From assembly GCA_039105265.1 (NCBI GenBank), contig JAPFFF010000006.1, positions 4,712,001 to 4,776,000 of the forward strand: a stretch of DNA of 64,000 bases, read 5' to 3'. Numbering within the stretch: the first letter of the stretch is position 1; every line of letters begins with the position of its first letter. This document shows positions 20,076-29,928 of the stretch, piece after piece. Origin of the DNA: Tritrichomonas musculus. Its lineage: Eukaryota; Parabasalia; Tritrichomonadida; Tritrichomonadidae. Below the pieces are notes generated by a model, which was not told the origin of the DNA, did not search any database, and saw only the letters and a program-made list of their open reading frames with translations. The position numbers and the translations under genes were made by a program.

Positions 20076-23000
20076 CTAAGTGAATTCTGCCACAGCATCT
20101 GGAGTTTCATTAGAATCAGTAATCAAACCAGTAAAATTAATTGAAATTCTAAGAATCTTTGCTAATTCTTCTTCAGATTCATGGAATGGAATATCAACTG
20201 TAGAAAAGCAAGTATGTGCCTTTGCCAAACTATTATCTCTTTTTGATAAAATGTTGACTTCTAAGTCTTTATTCCATTTTGTTCCAGGTGCAGGCAAACC
20301 GATATTTCCAGAAGAGAATTTGATGAAAAGCATTCTTTCATTAACTGAGAAAGAATTCATCACATTCCAAAACATATTTACCATTTTTTGAAAGTATTCA
20401 TCTTTATTGTCTACATCATCAACTTGAACCTGAATTTTAAACAATTTCTTCATTTGTTCGATGCTACAATTTGATTCACCACAAGCCAATAACTTTAATT
20501 CAGAAGGACGAAGAATATTAATTATTTGTTTGAAACTCATAATTTGTTCAAATCCTTTCTTTAAGTTAATTAATTCAGAATCAAATTCATGAATTCGATA
20601 ATTTTTAGCCAACTCAATGAATTCCTTTAAATTATCTTTTGTTACTCGTTTTGTTGATTCAGAAGGAACGAGTTTAACAATATTATCGAATGAATCATTT
20701 ATAACAAAATCTCTAAGGAATAAAGATTCAAATTCTTCATCTGTCATATTGGAAGATCTAATCAATAAACCTTCAGCTATTTTAATCAATTCGTGAAAGT
20801 TTTTATCAATTTCATAGATACTTTGTATCGTTATTATTCCAGTTGATAAATATTCCCAAATGAATGATGCCAATTTCATTGGTTGTGGAAGACTAGAAAC
20901 TACACTAATTGCAATTAATGCACCTGCATAAATGAAACGATTACCTCTACTAAAAAGTTCAATGTTTTCGTTGTTTTTGTAGTCAAAAACATCACCTATT
21001 AAAAACTTGTTTGGAATCAAATCTTCTTGATTTGTTTCTTTAACATCATGCCTTCGATTTGGATTAAATGTGAAAACACCAAAATGCTCATTCATCATTT
21101 CCATTACTAAATCTGAGGCAAGTTCTCGAGCAGGTCCTCCAGCATCGATTGGATTTTCGCCAACAAGTTTAGTACTAAAAGGAACGTCTCCTGGTACTTT
21201 CAAAAGTGGCAATTCTGATTGTTTTAATTGGTCCATGAATTGAATAAACAAAGGACGTGATGATTTATCAGAAACAGAATGATTATTCATTTCACTATTA
21301 TACTTCTCCATAAATTTCTGCTGTTCAAAACGGTTGAAAACCAACTTCTTCATTACCTTGTTATCTTTTTCTGCATTCAAGAGTTTGCTGATGAATTTAA
21401 ATTTCATTTTAGTGTTCATCGAATATGCAGGGCGAATTACTTGGCTCATGTATAAATTTTGGAGCTTTTCTTTGGATGAAAGTGGAATGCTCCATTCTGA
21501 ATTTGTCTTTCCCACTTCTCGATGTAAATCAAATGAATTTGTACTTGAATAGTTCTATACTATTTCTTCAACTAAAACATTATAAATCATCAATGCTGAA
21601 TAATGAAGTGATAAAACATTTGAATTAACTTTTAATGATGATATTGATGGTGGTAACTCGATATTCATTGATTTAGGTATTTTTCTTATTTCATATAAAT
21701 TAAAATCATCATCATCTCTAATTGTTACATTTTTCTTATCATTCAAATCATTATTGTTATTATCATTATTGTTATTATCATTGTTGTTATTATCATTGTT
21801 GTTATTATCATTATTGTTATTATCATTGTTGTTATTATCATTGTTGTTATTATCATTGTTGTTATTATCATTGTTGTTATTATCATTGTTGTTATTATCA
21901 TTGTTGTTATTATCATTGTTGTTATTATCATTGCTGTTATTATCATTGTTGTTATTATCATTGTTGTTATTATCATTGTTGTTATTATCATTGTTGTTAT
22001 TATCATTGTTGTCGTCCGAGTCAGTTGATTCTTTCATTTTTAATATTATTTTCGAAAGCTCATTATCATAATCTTTTAATGAAATGAAATGATCAAAATC
22101 ATCTTGAATTTGATCATAATTATGGATGAAGCATTCTTTTAGATTCTGTTTCGATTCATTAAAATCAATTAGAAATGCACAACCTTTTCCAAGCTTTTTA
22201 TTTATGTTATTTGACTCAATAATTATTTCAAGAGGAAATGAAACATGAATGTTTTCACCTTTTTGAAGAATTTCTATTTTTTCATTGTTTGAAATTTGAT
22301 GAACGAATACTTTGTACTTTTCATTACTATTTTCATTGATAGTATTAACATCTCTCTCGATATAAGGATTTCTTCTTCCACAATTAGATTCATTAATTTA
22401 AATATTCCAAACAATTTAAATGAGCAATACAAATCAACATCGTTGTTTAAAATCGCTGATTTATAGAGAATTTCATTATTTGGTTCTCCATTTTCATATG
22501 ATTCAATTTCTTCTTTAGAAATCACAATCCGAAATCCACCAAAATGTTGTCTCATCCAATCATGAACAAACAAGAATTTCGGATAAGGAAAGTTATTTTC
22601 ATTATCTAATAAAATACTATAATAATACAACAAGTAAAGCGAACCATAATTCCTTATTTTTTCCCAATATTCGATCATATAAATATATTCATTAGTATTC
22701 TTAATATCTCCTTCTAAAATTTGGTCATCATTCTTTTTACTTGTTGTTGTTGTACTTCTGAAAATTTCATCATTGATAATTGAATACTTTTCATAAAGTG
22801 AAGAATGTTCCTTTAATGTATTTTCAAAATTATGAATTTGAAGCAACTGATAATACAAATTCATGATTAAAGGAAATTCATTTTTAGACGATGGAAATTC
22901 TTTCATTTTGATGATTTTGAAATTAGAAAATCCAGACAAATATGCAAATGATTTAGCTGCACTTTGAGTAAGCAATGCATTGGTAAATCCAATCATTGAT

Positions 23001-23392
23001 GCAAGTGATATAATTATTGGTTTAATAAATGGATAAACAAGAGGATTCTTCTTTAAAGAAATAATGAAAAGCTTCTCTAAAATATCTTCATTGATTAAAT
23101 CCTTTTGCTTTTCATAAAGACATTCAGAATCAATCAATGATTGAAGCACATTAAAAACAACTTGAATAAAACCAAGTTCACTATTTAATAAAAATTCTTC
23201 TAAATTTGGTTTAATTAGAAATATACCACATTTTAATTTATAATTACAATTATCAGTATTATCTTTATCAATAAAATTAAATGAAAAATTATTCACCATC
23301 ATATCAATATTGATTTTTGTGAAATATGAAATTTGATCTGATGAAAGTCGAAGATATTTCTGATGATAATATTTCATCATCATATTGAAGAA
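20076..23392 (-). pseudogene. HECT-type E3 ubiquitin ligase, C-terminal part, degraded upstream
   Basis: The C-terminal 480 codons (20076-21515) form a HECT domain: RPLFIQFMDQLK, VPFSTKLVGENPIDAGGPAR, FNPNRR, then FSSGNIGLPAPGTKW and the catalytic motif KAHTCFSTVDIP, whose Cys takes ubiquitin as a thioester. The codon at 21515 is GTG; the same frame continues upstream across one TAG (21555-21557) into an Asn/Asp repeat tract and on to about 22400. The frame then changes once into a further 369 codons of helical sequence (22274-23383), probably the middle of a giant HECT protein. One stop, one frameshift and no clear start suggest a pseudogene, although the catalytic domain itself is intact. 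Confidence 0.75.
21745..22012 (-). repeat. In-frame 15-bp repeat encoding (NDNNN)n, about 18 copies
   Basis: Near-perfect 15-bp units (plus strand ATTGTTGTTATTATC) encode alternating Asn and Asp within the HECT reading frame. Open frames on the other strand and in other registers here are artefacts of the repeat. Confidence 0.9.
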
Positions 23393-23424
23393 GTTTTGAT
23401 CCAGAATATCTTAGAATATATTAA

Positions 23425-23815
23425 ATGAAACAGTTGGAGGAGGTGAAAGCATGTGAATTGCACATCTAATTTCGGAAATTCTCTTTTAAACAAATGGGCA
23501 ACAATTGAAGCAACACCAGCACCAAGAGAATGTCCAGTAACAATAATTATCATTTTATTCTTTTTTTTTCTGAATTATCATTTTCATCATTAGAGTTATT
23601 TAAATCTTTTGGCTGTTCTTCTTTGTTTGTTCTGATATTTTGGCCTTCATTTGCATGTTCTATGTTTTCACCATTGTATTCTCTGTTGAGCTCTAATATT
23701 TTATTTTGAATTTGTAAAAAAAACATAGGTTGCAGTATTGAAAATTCCTTTGAAAAAGTTTCCAAAATGTGATATGTTTTCTTAACAGTAAAAAATTGAA
23801 TTATGTCATTTAAAA
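23425..23815 (-). pseudogene. Class 3 lipase fragment
   Basis: The nucleophile-elbow motif VTGHSLGAGVASIVAHLF occurs just after the ATG at 23553, with the serine of GHSLG intact. Upstream, in another frame separated at a poly-A tract, is a matching N-terminal segment (KKTYHILETFSKEFSILQPM). Downstream the frame changes once more into IHMLSPPPTVSFNIF and ends in a stop close to the start of the HECT remnant. The Asp/His part of the catalytic triad is absent. The parent would hydrolyse acylglycerols; this copy is broken. Confidence 0.7.
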
Positions 23816-24521
23816 TTGAATCTATCTAGCAAAATTTGAATAGTTTATTACAAGAAATTTAAAAATTTTATAATATAGAATAATATCAATTATCTTGATT
23901 TTTATCAACTATTATCATTCTCCATTTCTGCAATTATATTCATCATTTAATTAAAATTTCATTTTTTTTTTTTTTTTTTATCATCAGTCCAGTGTTTTGA
24001 ATCTCTTGGTACTAAGTGATTTGCATTTGAAGATTCAAAGTATATCTTTTTTCAGACGTATTGGTTTACTTCATTTAAATTTTTTTTTTAATCATTAATA
24101 TTAATCTTTCTTAATATGGTATACCAATATTTAACAATATTTTTTTGAAAGGGATACCTTATATGAATCGAAAATATTTCATTATGGTTTTACTAAAATT
24201 AAGAACTTAAGAAATGAAATATTTCATTTATATGTAAACATATTGTTTCTTTTAAATTGATATTTCATTTATATGAAGTTATTATAAAAAATAATTCTAG
24301 TACAGGTTGTACTAGGCAGCAGTTAGAGTATTTTATTTTTGATTAGTAATTTTCGGATTTTTGAATTATAATCAAAAAATCTTTTTATTCTTTAAAAATT
24401 ATTTAACTATTTACAATTATTATTCTAAAATTTTATTTCAAAATCAAGATATTTAAAAGAAAAAAAAAGTGTCACATATTGAGTTAGAATGACCATTTTT
24501 TAAGTCAAACTAATCATTCTG
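23816..24521. other. Intergenic region with a short perfect hairpin
   Basis: No gene. A T run lies at about 23962-23980. CTAGTACA-GGT-TGTACTAG is a perfect hairpin at about 24297-24315. An initiator-like TCATTCTG ends directly before the next ATG. Confidence 0.5.
24513..24520 (+). promoter_or_regulatory. Initiator-type core promoter element (TCATTCTG)
   Basis: It fits the trichomonad Inr pattern TCA followed by Y/W bases, and lies one base before the ATG at 24522. Such tiny 5' leaders are normal in parabasalids. Confidence 0.5.
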
Positions 24522-25721
24522 ATGGAGATTACCTATTTTATAGATTCACCAAAAAACAGTGATGATATACTTTTTAGTTATACGCATTCAATTGAAATCA
24601 CACCAAATCAATCAGTTGGCGATTTATTAAACTTGATTCGTAACAAACATGAAAATGTAAAGGTTCAAGCTCTTTATCTTAAAGGACAAGAACTAGCTGA
24701 AAGTGATCCCCTTTCAAAATATACCGAATATTTAGGCAATAATATAATCTTTGTATTAGACGAATCACAATGTCCAGAATATAGATTATTTTTTAACCAA
24801 AAAAAGATAGTCAATCTTGAAAACTATGAAATACTTGGAGTAAGTAACGTTCATTTTGACTACTTGACAGCAATAAATGCCATTAATAAGAAGACCAAGA
24901 AAAGAGTTACTTTATTACAAGCCAAAGAATACAAGGGACTTATTCATAATCTTTCAATGATAGATTATTTAAACCTTCCAAACATTATTAAATTATACGG
25001 CATTCGATATCCACTCAGCGCAGGAGAAGCCCAAAAACTCGAAAAAAAAGAGCTTCAAATAGAAGGTAAAATAATTGACCTTACATCTTTTTTTGCCGTA
25101 ATTGAGCCAATTAAATCAAATTATAGTTTGAGTGAAAATGCAAAATATGTCGAAACCCAAGGAAAAGCACCAGAATTCATTACACCAACAATCAGAAGTG
25201 AGATTGTCTTTTGTATTTCAAATTTAATGAAGAAAATGCATTCAAAAAGTTATGTTTATGGCAACTATTTCATAAACAGTATCTACTTGAATGAAAACTT
25301 GGAGCCAAAATTGTTCTATTTTGATTATACTGGAAAGGAGAACAAGACAAGGATTGCGTTTTTAGGCAGTTCTGTTTTCTTGGATCCAAACATATGTGAA
25401 AATGAAAACATTGCAATGAAGACATCAGATGTTTACTCATTCGCCATCCTTCTCTACAGAATGTTCGACGATTGCAATTATTCATACAATCACAAAATTA
25501 ATTTGCTATTCTTCATGTCTGGGAAAAGATTGGAAAGGCCAAATATGATTTCTGACGATTACTGGGAACTCATACAAAAGTGCTGGAATCGAGATCCTGA
25601 TCGAAGACCTTCATTTGACGAGATCGTTGAAATGCTAAAAGACGATAGGTTCGCAATCAAAGAATTTGGAATTGAGACTGATCTTGATGATCTTCATGAG
25701 TATCAACAAAAATACAGCTAA
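24522..25721 (+). CDS. Ubiquitin-like/TKL pseudokinase
   Basis: A 399-residue protein. Residues 1-85 look like a ubiquitin-like fold (SIEITPNQSVGDLLNLIR...VQALYLKGQEL). Residues about 100-385 follow the trichomonad TKL kinase layout, with the C-terminal signature WELIQKCWNRDPDRRPSFDE and the usual tail KEFGIETDLDDLHEYQQ. The catalytic motifs are lost: HRD is replaced around VYGNYFINS and DFG by FDYTG, and no clear VAIK lysine is seen. It should therefore be a catalytically dead scaffold or regulator. The frame is intact, with a good initiator before the ATG, so it looks like a live gene. Confidence 0.8.
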   Translation: MEITYFIDSPKNSDDILFSYTHSIEITPNQSVGDLLNLIRNKHENVKVQALYLKGQELAESDPLSKYTEYLGNNIIFVLDESQCPEYRLFFNQKKIVNLENYEILGVSNVHFDYLTAINAINKKTKKRVTLLQAKEYKGLIHNLSMIDYLNLPNIIKLYGIRYPLSAGEAQKLEKKELQIEGKIIDLTSFFAVIEPIKSNYSLSENAKYVETQGKAPEFITPTIRSEIVFCISNLMKKMHSKSYVYGNYFINSIYLNENLEPKLFYFDYTGKENKTRIAFLGSSVFLDPNICENENIAMKTSDVYSFAILLYRMFDDCNYSYNHKINLLFFMSGKRLERPNMISDDYWELIQKCWNRDPDRRPSFDEIVEMLKDDRFAIKEFGIETDLDDLHEYQQKYS

Positions 25722-25759
25722 ATAAGTAAATACATTTTTTTTTTTTTTTTTAAATTTTT
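25722..25759 (+). terminator. 3' end of the pseudokinase gene, T-rich
   Basis: TAAATAAGTAAATA overlaps and follows the stop codon and is followed by a T run (25735-25751). The TAAA just at the stop is the usual trichomonad polyadenylation signal. Assigned by pattern only. Confidence 0.3.
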
Positions 25760-26599
25760 CATTTTAAGAGTAGCTGCAACAAATTCAAAACATGATCGTA
25801 TTTTTTTTGAAGTGTGATATGAAAATTTTATTTTTTTCTTAAATTTTTTTCAGTTGTATTTATTATTTCGGAAAGCAAATAATAAAATATATGTTGCAAT
25901 GAGTTGTTTATTGATATTTAATATAGTGCATGCTAAATAATTATAAATTGTAAACTTTTTTGTTGATTATTAGTATTTTTTTTAATTAAAAGCAAGGTTC
26001 CAATGAAAGGATCCTTTTTATAATAGACTGAAAAATATTTTAATATATGTAAAAATGATTAATCATGATATTAATTCAAATTTTATAGATAATTATAATA
26101 TGAATTTGGATTGATTATTTTTGAATTTCTTTAGGTTTAAAGCTGGATTCATGAAATAGTTATGAACTTGCAGATTCACTAGGTTGGAAATCTTTCATTT
26201 AATAATTCAAATCCAATTCAAAAAGATAATTACAAAGAAAGAATTCTATGTTTTGTTTTGTTACAAAATTTTTCACATTTTTTCATGAATAAAATTAAAA
26301 TTATGCTTAACGCGACCAAGAAATTATTCTCATATATTTGATATTTGTTTATTTATAATTAATTTTATATTTTTACCAAATAAAGGATGACCGCATGCAC
26401 ATTTTTAGCATCGTGAATTTATGCATTTTTCCCAGGAATTTTAATCATTTATTTAAAAGGTGCAAACGCTCAAAATAAAGTTTTATATTATGTTATTATA
26501 AAATCATAAAACCTTCTTACCAATGAGAAAAATCAATTTGACAGTCCACTTTTTGAGAGGGCTTGTCCAAAAAATTTCGTTGCAGCTACTCTTCATTTT
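25760..26599. mobile_element. Non-autonomous DNA element, 828 bp, with a 6-bp target duplication
   Basis: AAGAGTAGCTGCAAC starts at 25766 and is repeated inverted, ending at 26593. CATTTT directly precedes (25760-25765) and directly follows (26594-26599) the element, a perfect 6-bp duplication. There is no coding capacity. Six-base duplications are made by few superfamilies (Mavericks among them), so the mobilising enzyme is uncertain. Confidence 0.75.
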
Positions 26600-26649
26600 A
26601 TTTATCAATTTGAATATCATTTTTGAATCTTGCTAATAAAACTCTCTTA

Positions 26650-26761
26650 AATCTCTTAAATTTGTAAAATTAAGTGAATTGAAATAGGTTGCAAATTGCT
26701 AAACAAACTCTTTAATACTCTACTGAAATGAATCTCTTAAATTTGTAAAATTAAGTGAATT
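26650..26761 (+). repeat. 31-bp direct repeat, two copies 81 bp apart
   Basis: Two perfect copies at 26650-26680 and 26731-26761, beginning AATCTCTTAAATTTG and ending AAGTGAATT. Confidence 0.8.
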
Positions 26762-26795
26762 TCAAAGTTCTTTTTTTATTATTATTATTTTTATT

Positions 26796-26882
26796 TTTTA
26801 TTTCAATCTGTAATAATTCAATGGATCATTTCACCGTTATCCGCTTATTTCCAGCGTTACCCACTTTTACCGAATCTTTATT
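26796..26882 (+). repeat. Dispersed 85-bp repeat, copy 1
   Basis: It shares AATTCAATGGATCATTTCAC and CTTATTTCCAGCGTTACCCA with 63117-63206, with a few substitutions and single-base gaps. Non-coding. It is followed at about 26896-26981 by an imperfect hairpin whose arms share CATTTTGGCAT. Confidence 0.75.
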
Positions 26883-27129
26883 GGGCATAATGTAAGTTAA
26901 AATAAACTCTTTTTCATTTTGGCATACAATTCAATTTTCAAATTGTGTTTAATGCCAAAATGACTCACAGTTTATCTTGCATCACTCAAATTATTTTGTA
27001 ACGAAAAGGAAGTAAGTTTTAAATATTTGGCTGTATTTTCAATATAGTATTGAGGCTGATATATAGTCTCAAAACCATTAGATAACATGAACAATATTCA
27101 AATAAATTATAATTGCATGAATAAATACT

Positions 27130-28914
27130 TTATTCTAAATCATCAACATCAGATAAAATATTAACACTTTTGTTTAATGGACATCCATCAAAAACAGTAG
27201 ATTGAATAAAAATGTTAGATGATAATTCAACATTTGCTAGTGAAGAACAATTGGCAAAGGCATAAATATCAATATATATAAAAACCGAATGAATTTCTAT
27301 GTTAAGCAATGAAGTACAATCACAGAAAGCTTCCGATCCAATGTAATTCACAGATGAAGGGATTCTGACATTCTTTAAAGAGCTGCATTCGGAAAATGCA
27401 TTTGTGGCAATGTGAGTTAAAGATATTGGAAGTTCTATTGAAGTTAATGAAGAACACTTGCTAAAGGCAAATTCACTAATAGATTTCAATGATGCTGGAA
27501 AATTAATTGATGATAATTGTGAGCAATTATAAAATGCATGAGAATTAATCGATGTAACTGAAGATGGAAGATCAACTTTTGTCAGTGAGCTACAATCAGC
27601 AAATGCACAACCACAAATTGATTTTGCAGGATTACGAATAGATATTTGTTTTATTGTTATATTTCCACTCAAACCGTAAGGAATATTCATTTGGTCGCCA
27701 ATTATTTCAATTGATACACAACTTTCAAATTTACAATAAAAACGTGTTACAGATGAAGGAATAACAATTCTTCTCAATTTAGAACATCCATCAAAAACAT
27801 TCTTTTCTATTTCAGTAATTGAAGAAGGTATTCCAATATTATGCAACGATTCATGCGTTTCATTATTCAATTGAAATAGTTGAAAACCATTCGGAAGTGA
27901 TTCAAAATTATAAAATCGATAACTGTGCAATAATAGATTATCGAGAGAATGATTATTCAACAAATATTCCGAAATATAGTTGGCAACTTCATTATGATGA
28001 CATTTGATTGCCTCAATAAGACATTTTGAATACGTTTTATCTTCAGGTGTAACTTGTTCATCTTCAAGCAAACGAATCATACTTGGATTATTCGAATGAA
28101 TTGCATAGAGCCATAGAGTTTCAGGTAATTCAACATTATTTAGTTTCAAATATTGGAAAATTTGAAGTGATCCATAAAAAGTGGCATATTCAATCAATGT
28201 TGTATCTTTTTGGCTTAGCAAAAAGTCATTTGACTCAAATATCGATGGTTTGATCTTGCTGGTGAGTTTTATGCTAGACTGATTAACATATGTAATGAAT
28301 TCTTTCACCAAATCTTGACGAATTAATATGCAAATATAAGTATCATTTTCGCCGATTAAGCATTTTTCTTCAAATTTGGAAATGTTTTCTTCAATTAAAT
28401 TAGAATCATCTCTTGAGTCAATGAAATCATTCAATATTTCCCTTTTGTCATGCTCATTTATTAAAGTCTTGATTTCTGAGTATAAGCAATGCTTAAATTT
28501 AATACTATTCTTAGATTGATTTTCTAGGATAAGCTGTAAAAGTATTTGATCTGATTCTATATTTTGTTCATCAAAATACAATATCTTATTTTTGAAAAGA
28601 AGAATGAGAAAAGGGATGTTGTTGCTGAAATAATTAAATAATTCTAATTTTTCACTTGAGCTTAAAGATTTTGATTTTAATTTAATGAATATCAAAATTT
28701 TGTTAATTTTTTCAAAAAACTTTGGACCTCTGAAATGATTATTTGCAATTTTTGATATTAATGTTATCAAATCCAAAATTTTTTCATAGTTTTTTGATAT
28801 TTGATATTTATCAAAATTGTTTGAAAAGGTTTTGAAATCATCATCATTCTCAATAAATGAAATGATGCTATTATTGAGAAATCTCAATTGGGTTAAATAT
28901 AGTGTTTCATCCAT
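27130..28914 (-). CDS. DUF3447 ankyrin-type N-terminus fused to BspA-like LRRs
   Basis: A 594-residue protein from a good ATG at 28914. Residues 1-350 follow the trichomonad DUF3447/ankyrin layout: the helical N-terminus with NHFRGPKFFEKINKILIF near residue 60, then ankyrin-like helices (DTTLIEYATFYGSLQIFQYL). Residues about 365-585 are BspA-like LRRs of about 23 residues (SLTKVDLPSSVTSINSHAFYNC). There is no signal peptide or membrane segment. The two families normally occur in separate proteins, so this is a domain fusion. It is probably an intracellular or peripheral scaffold; function not known. The frame is intact. Confidence 0.8.
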   Translation of the reverse strand: MDETLYLTQLRFLNNSIISFIENDDDFKTFSNNFDKYQISKNYEKILDLITLISKIANNHFRGPKFFEKINKILIFIKLKSKSLSSSEKLELFNYFSNNIPFLILLFKNKILYFDEQNIESDQILLQLILENQSKNSIKFKHCLYSEIKTLINEHDKREILNDFIDSRDDSNLIEENISKFEEKCLIGENDTYICILIRQDLVKEFITYVNQSSIKLTSKIKPSIFESNDFLLSQKDTTLIEYATFYGSLQIFQYLKLNNVELPETLWLYAIHSNNPSMIRLLEDEQVTPEDKTYSKCLIEAIKCHHNEVANYISEYLLNNHSLDNLLLHSYRFYNFESLPNGFQLFQLNNETHESLHNIGIPSSITEIEKNVFDGCSKLRRIVIPSSVTRFYCKFESCVSIEIIGDQMNIPYGLSGNITIKQISIRNPAKSICGCAFADCSSLTKVDLPSSVTSINSHAFYNCSQLSSINFPASLKSISEFAFSKCSSLTSIELPISLTHIATNAFSECSSLKNVRIPSSVNYIGSEAFCDCTSLLNIEIHSVFIYIDIYAFANCSSLANVELSSNIFIQSTVFDGCPLNKSVNILSDVDDLE

Positions 28915-29928
28915 AAATTTTTTTGTTTGGAAATTCTAACTTTGTCATGAAACAAATAGTTGGAAAATCATCAATACTTTTTTTCCAAAAATTTTAGCAA
29001 AACAATAATGTTTTGAATTGTTTTCCATATAATATACAAATTGTTAACATTTAAAATATTTGACACAATGAAATTATATATTTGTGAAGTTTGAATGAAA
29101 TATATCATCAGAAAGTTTCTTTGAAGATATATTCGATAGAGTACAAATTATTAATATTCAAAATAAAAACGCTCATACATCACTTTTAAAACCGAAAAAA
29201 TCCACTTTAATAACAGATATTTTCTTTTATGTTACATGAATATCTACTTTCGTAAAGGCTAAAACCAAAACACATAAAAATACAGATAATTTCAAATATT
29301 TTCATGAATTTTAGTATAATAACAAATTATTGTGATATTTTTTATTTTATCAAAATATTTCGATATCTTTACTTACTTGATTAGCATCAAAAATAGATGT
29401 CTTTGAAACTTATATTTGCTTAAAAAATGTGTAATTTGGTAGATATTAGTCAAGTAAGAATTAGTTCAAAAATTTTTACCAATAAATTTACTAAAATGAT
29501 GTGCAATTTAGTAACATACCAATGATAGTTCCATATTAAAAACATTAAATATGTCATTTAATGCATTTACATTCAATGAGGTTATTTAAGTAAGGATATC
29601 ACATTATTCATTATTGAAGACAGCTTTTTACATTATTTTCAATTTTATATTATTTAACAATATGGTTATAAAAGAAATCATTACAAAATATGAGTAGAGT
29701 TAATTATTTAAAAAGATAACTTTGTTTTCAAAATGAAAAATTAAAAAATAATATAAGAAAATTTCAATAATTTATAACCATTAATTTTCAGAAAAAATTC
29801 TATTATATTCAAAAATTAAATAAAATTTTTTTTATCTTTCGATTTTATTGAAATTTGAATTAACGTATTCAAAAATTTGAAATATAAAAATATAATGGTT
29901 GAATTTGTTTCTTTTATCATTTCATAAA
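28915..29928. other. Intergenic region between divergent genes
   Basis: AT-rich, without open frames, RNA genes or inverted repeats that I could see. It should hold promoters of both flanking genes. A TCATTTCAT motif lies just before the ATG at 29929. Confidence 0.5.

Noticed and set aside
21722-22087. Open frames of Tyr/Cys/His, Leu/Ser or Met/Ile/Thr repeats on both strands
   Set aside because: Shadow frames of the 15-bp repeat that encodes Asn/Asp in the HECT frame.
29899-29928. Upstream start for the LCAT-family gene
   Set aside because: The codon at 29899 is TTG; an ATG with an initiator-like element and a signal peptide lies at 29929.
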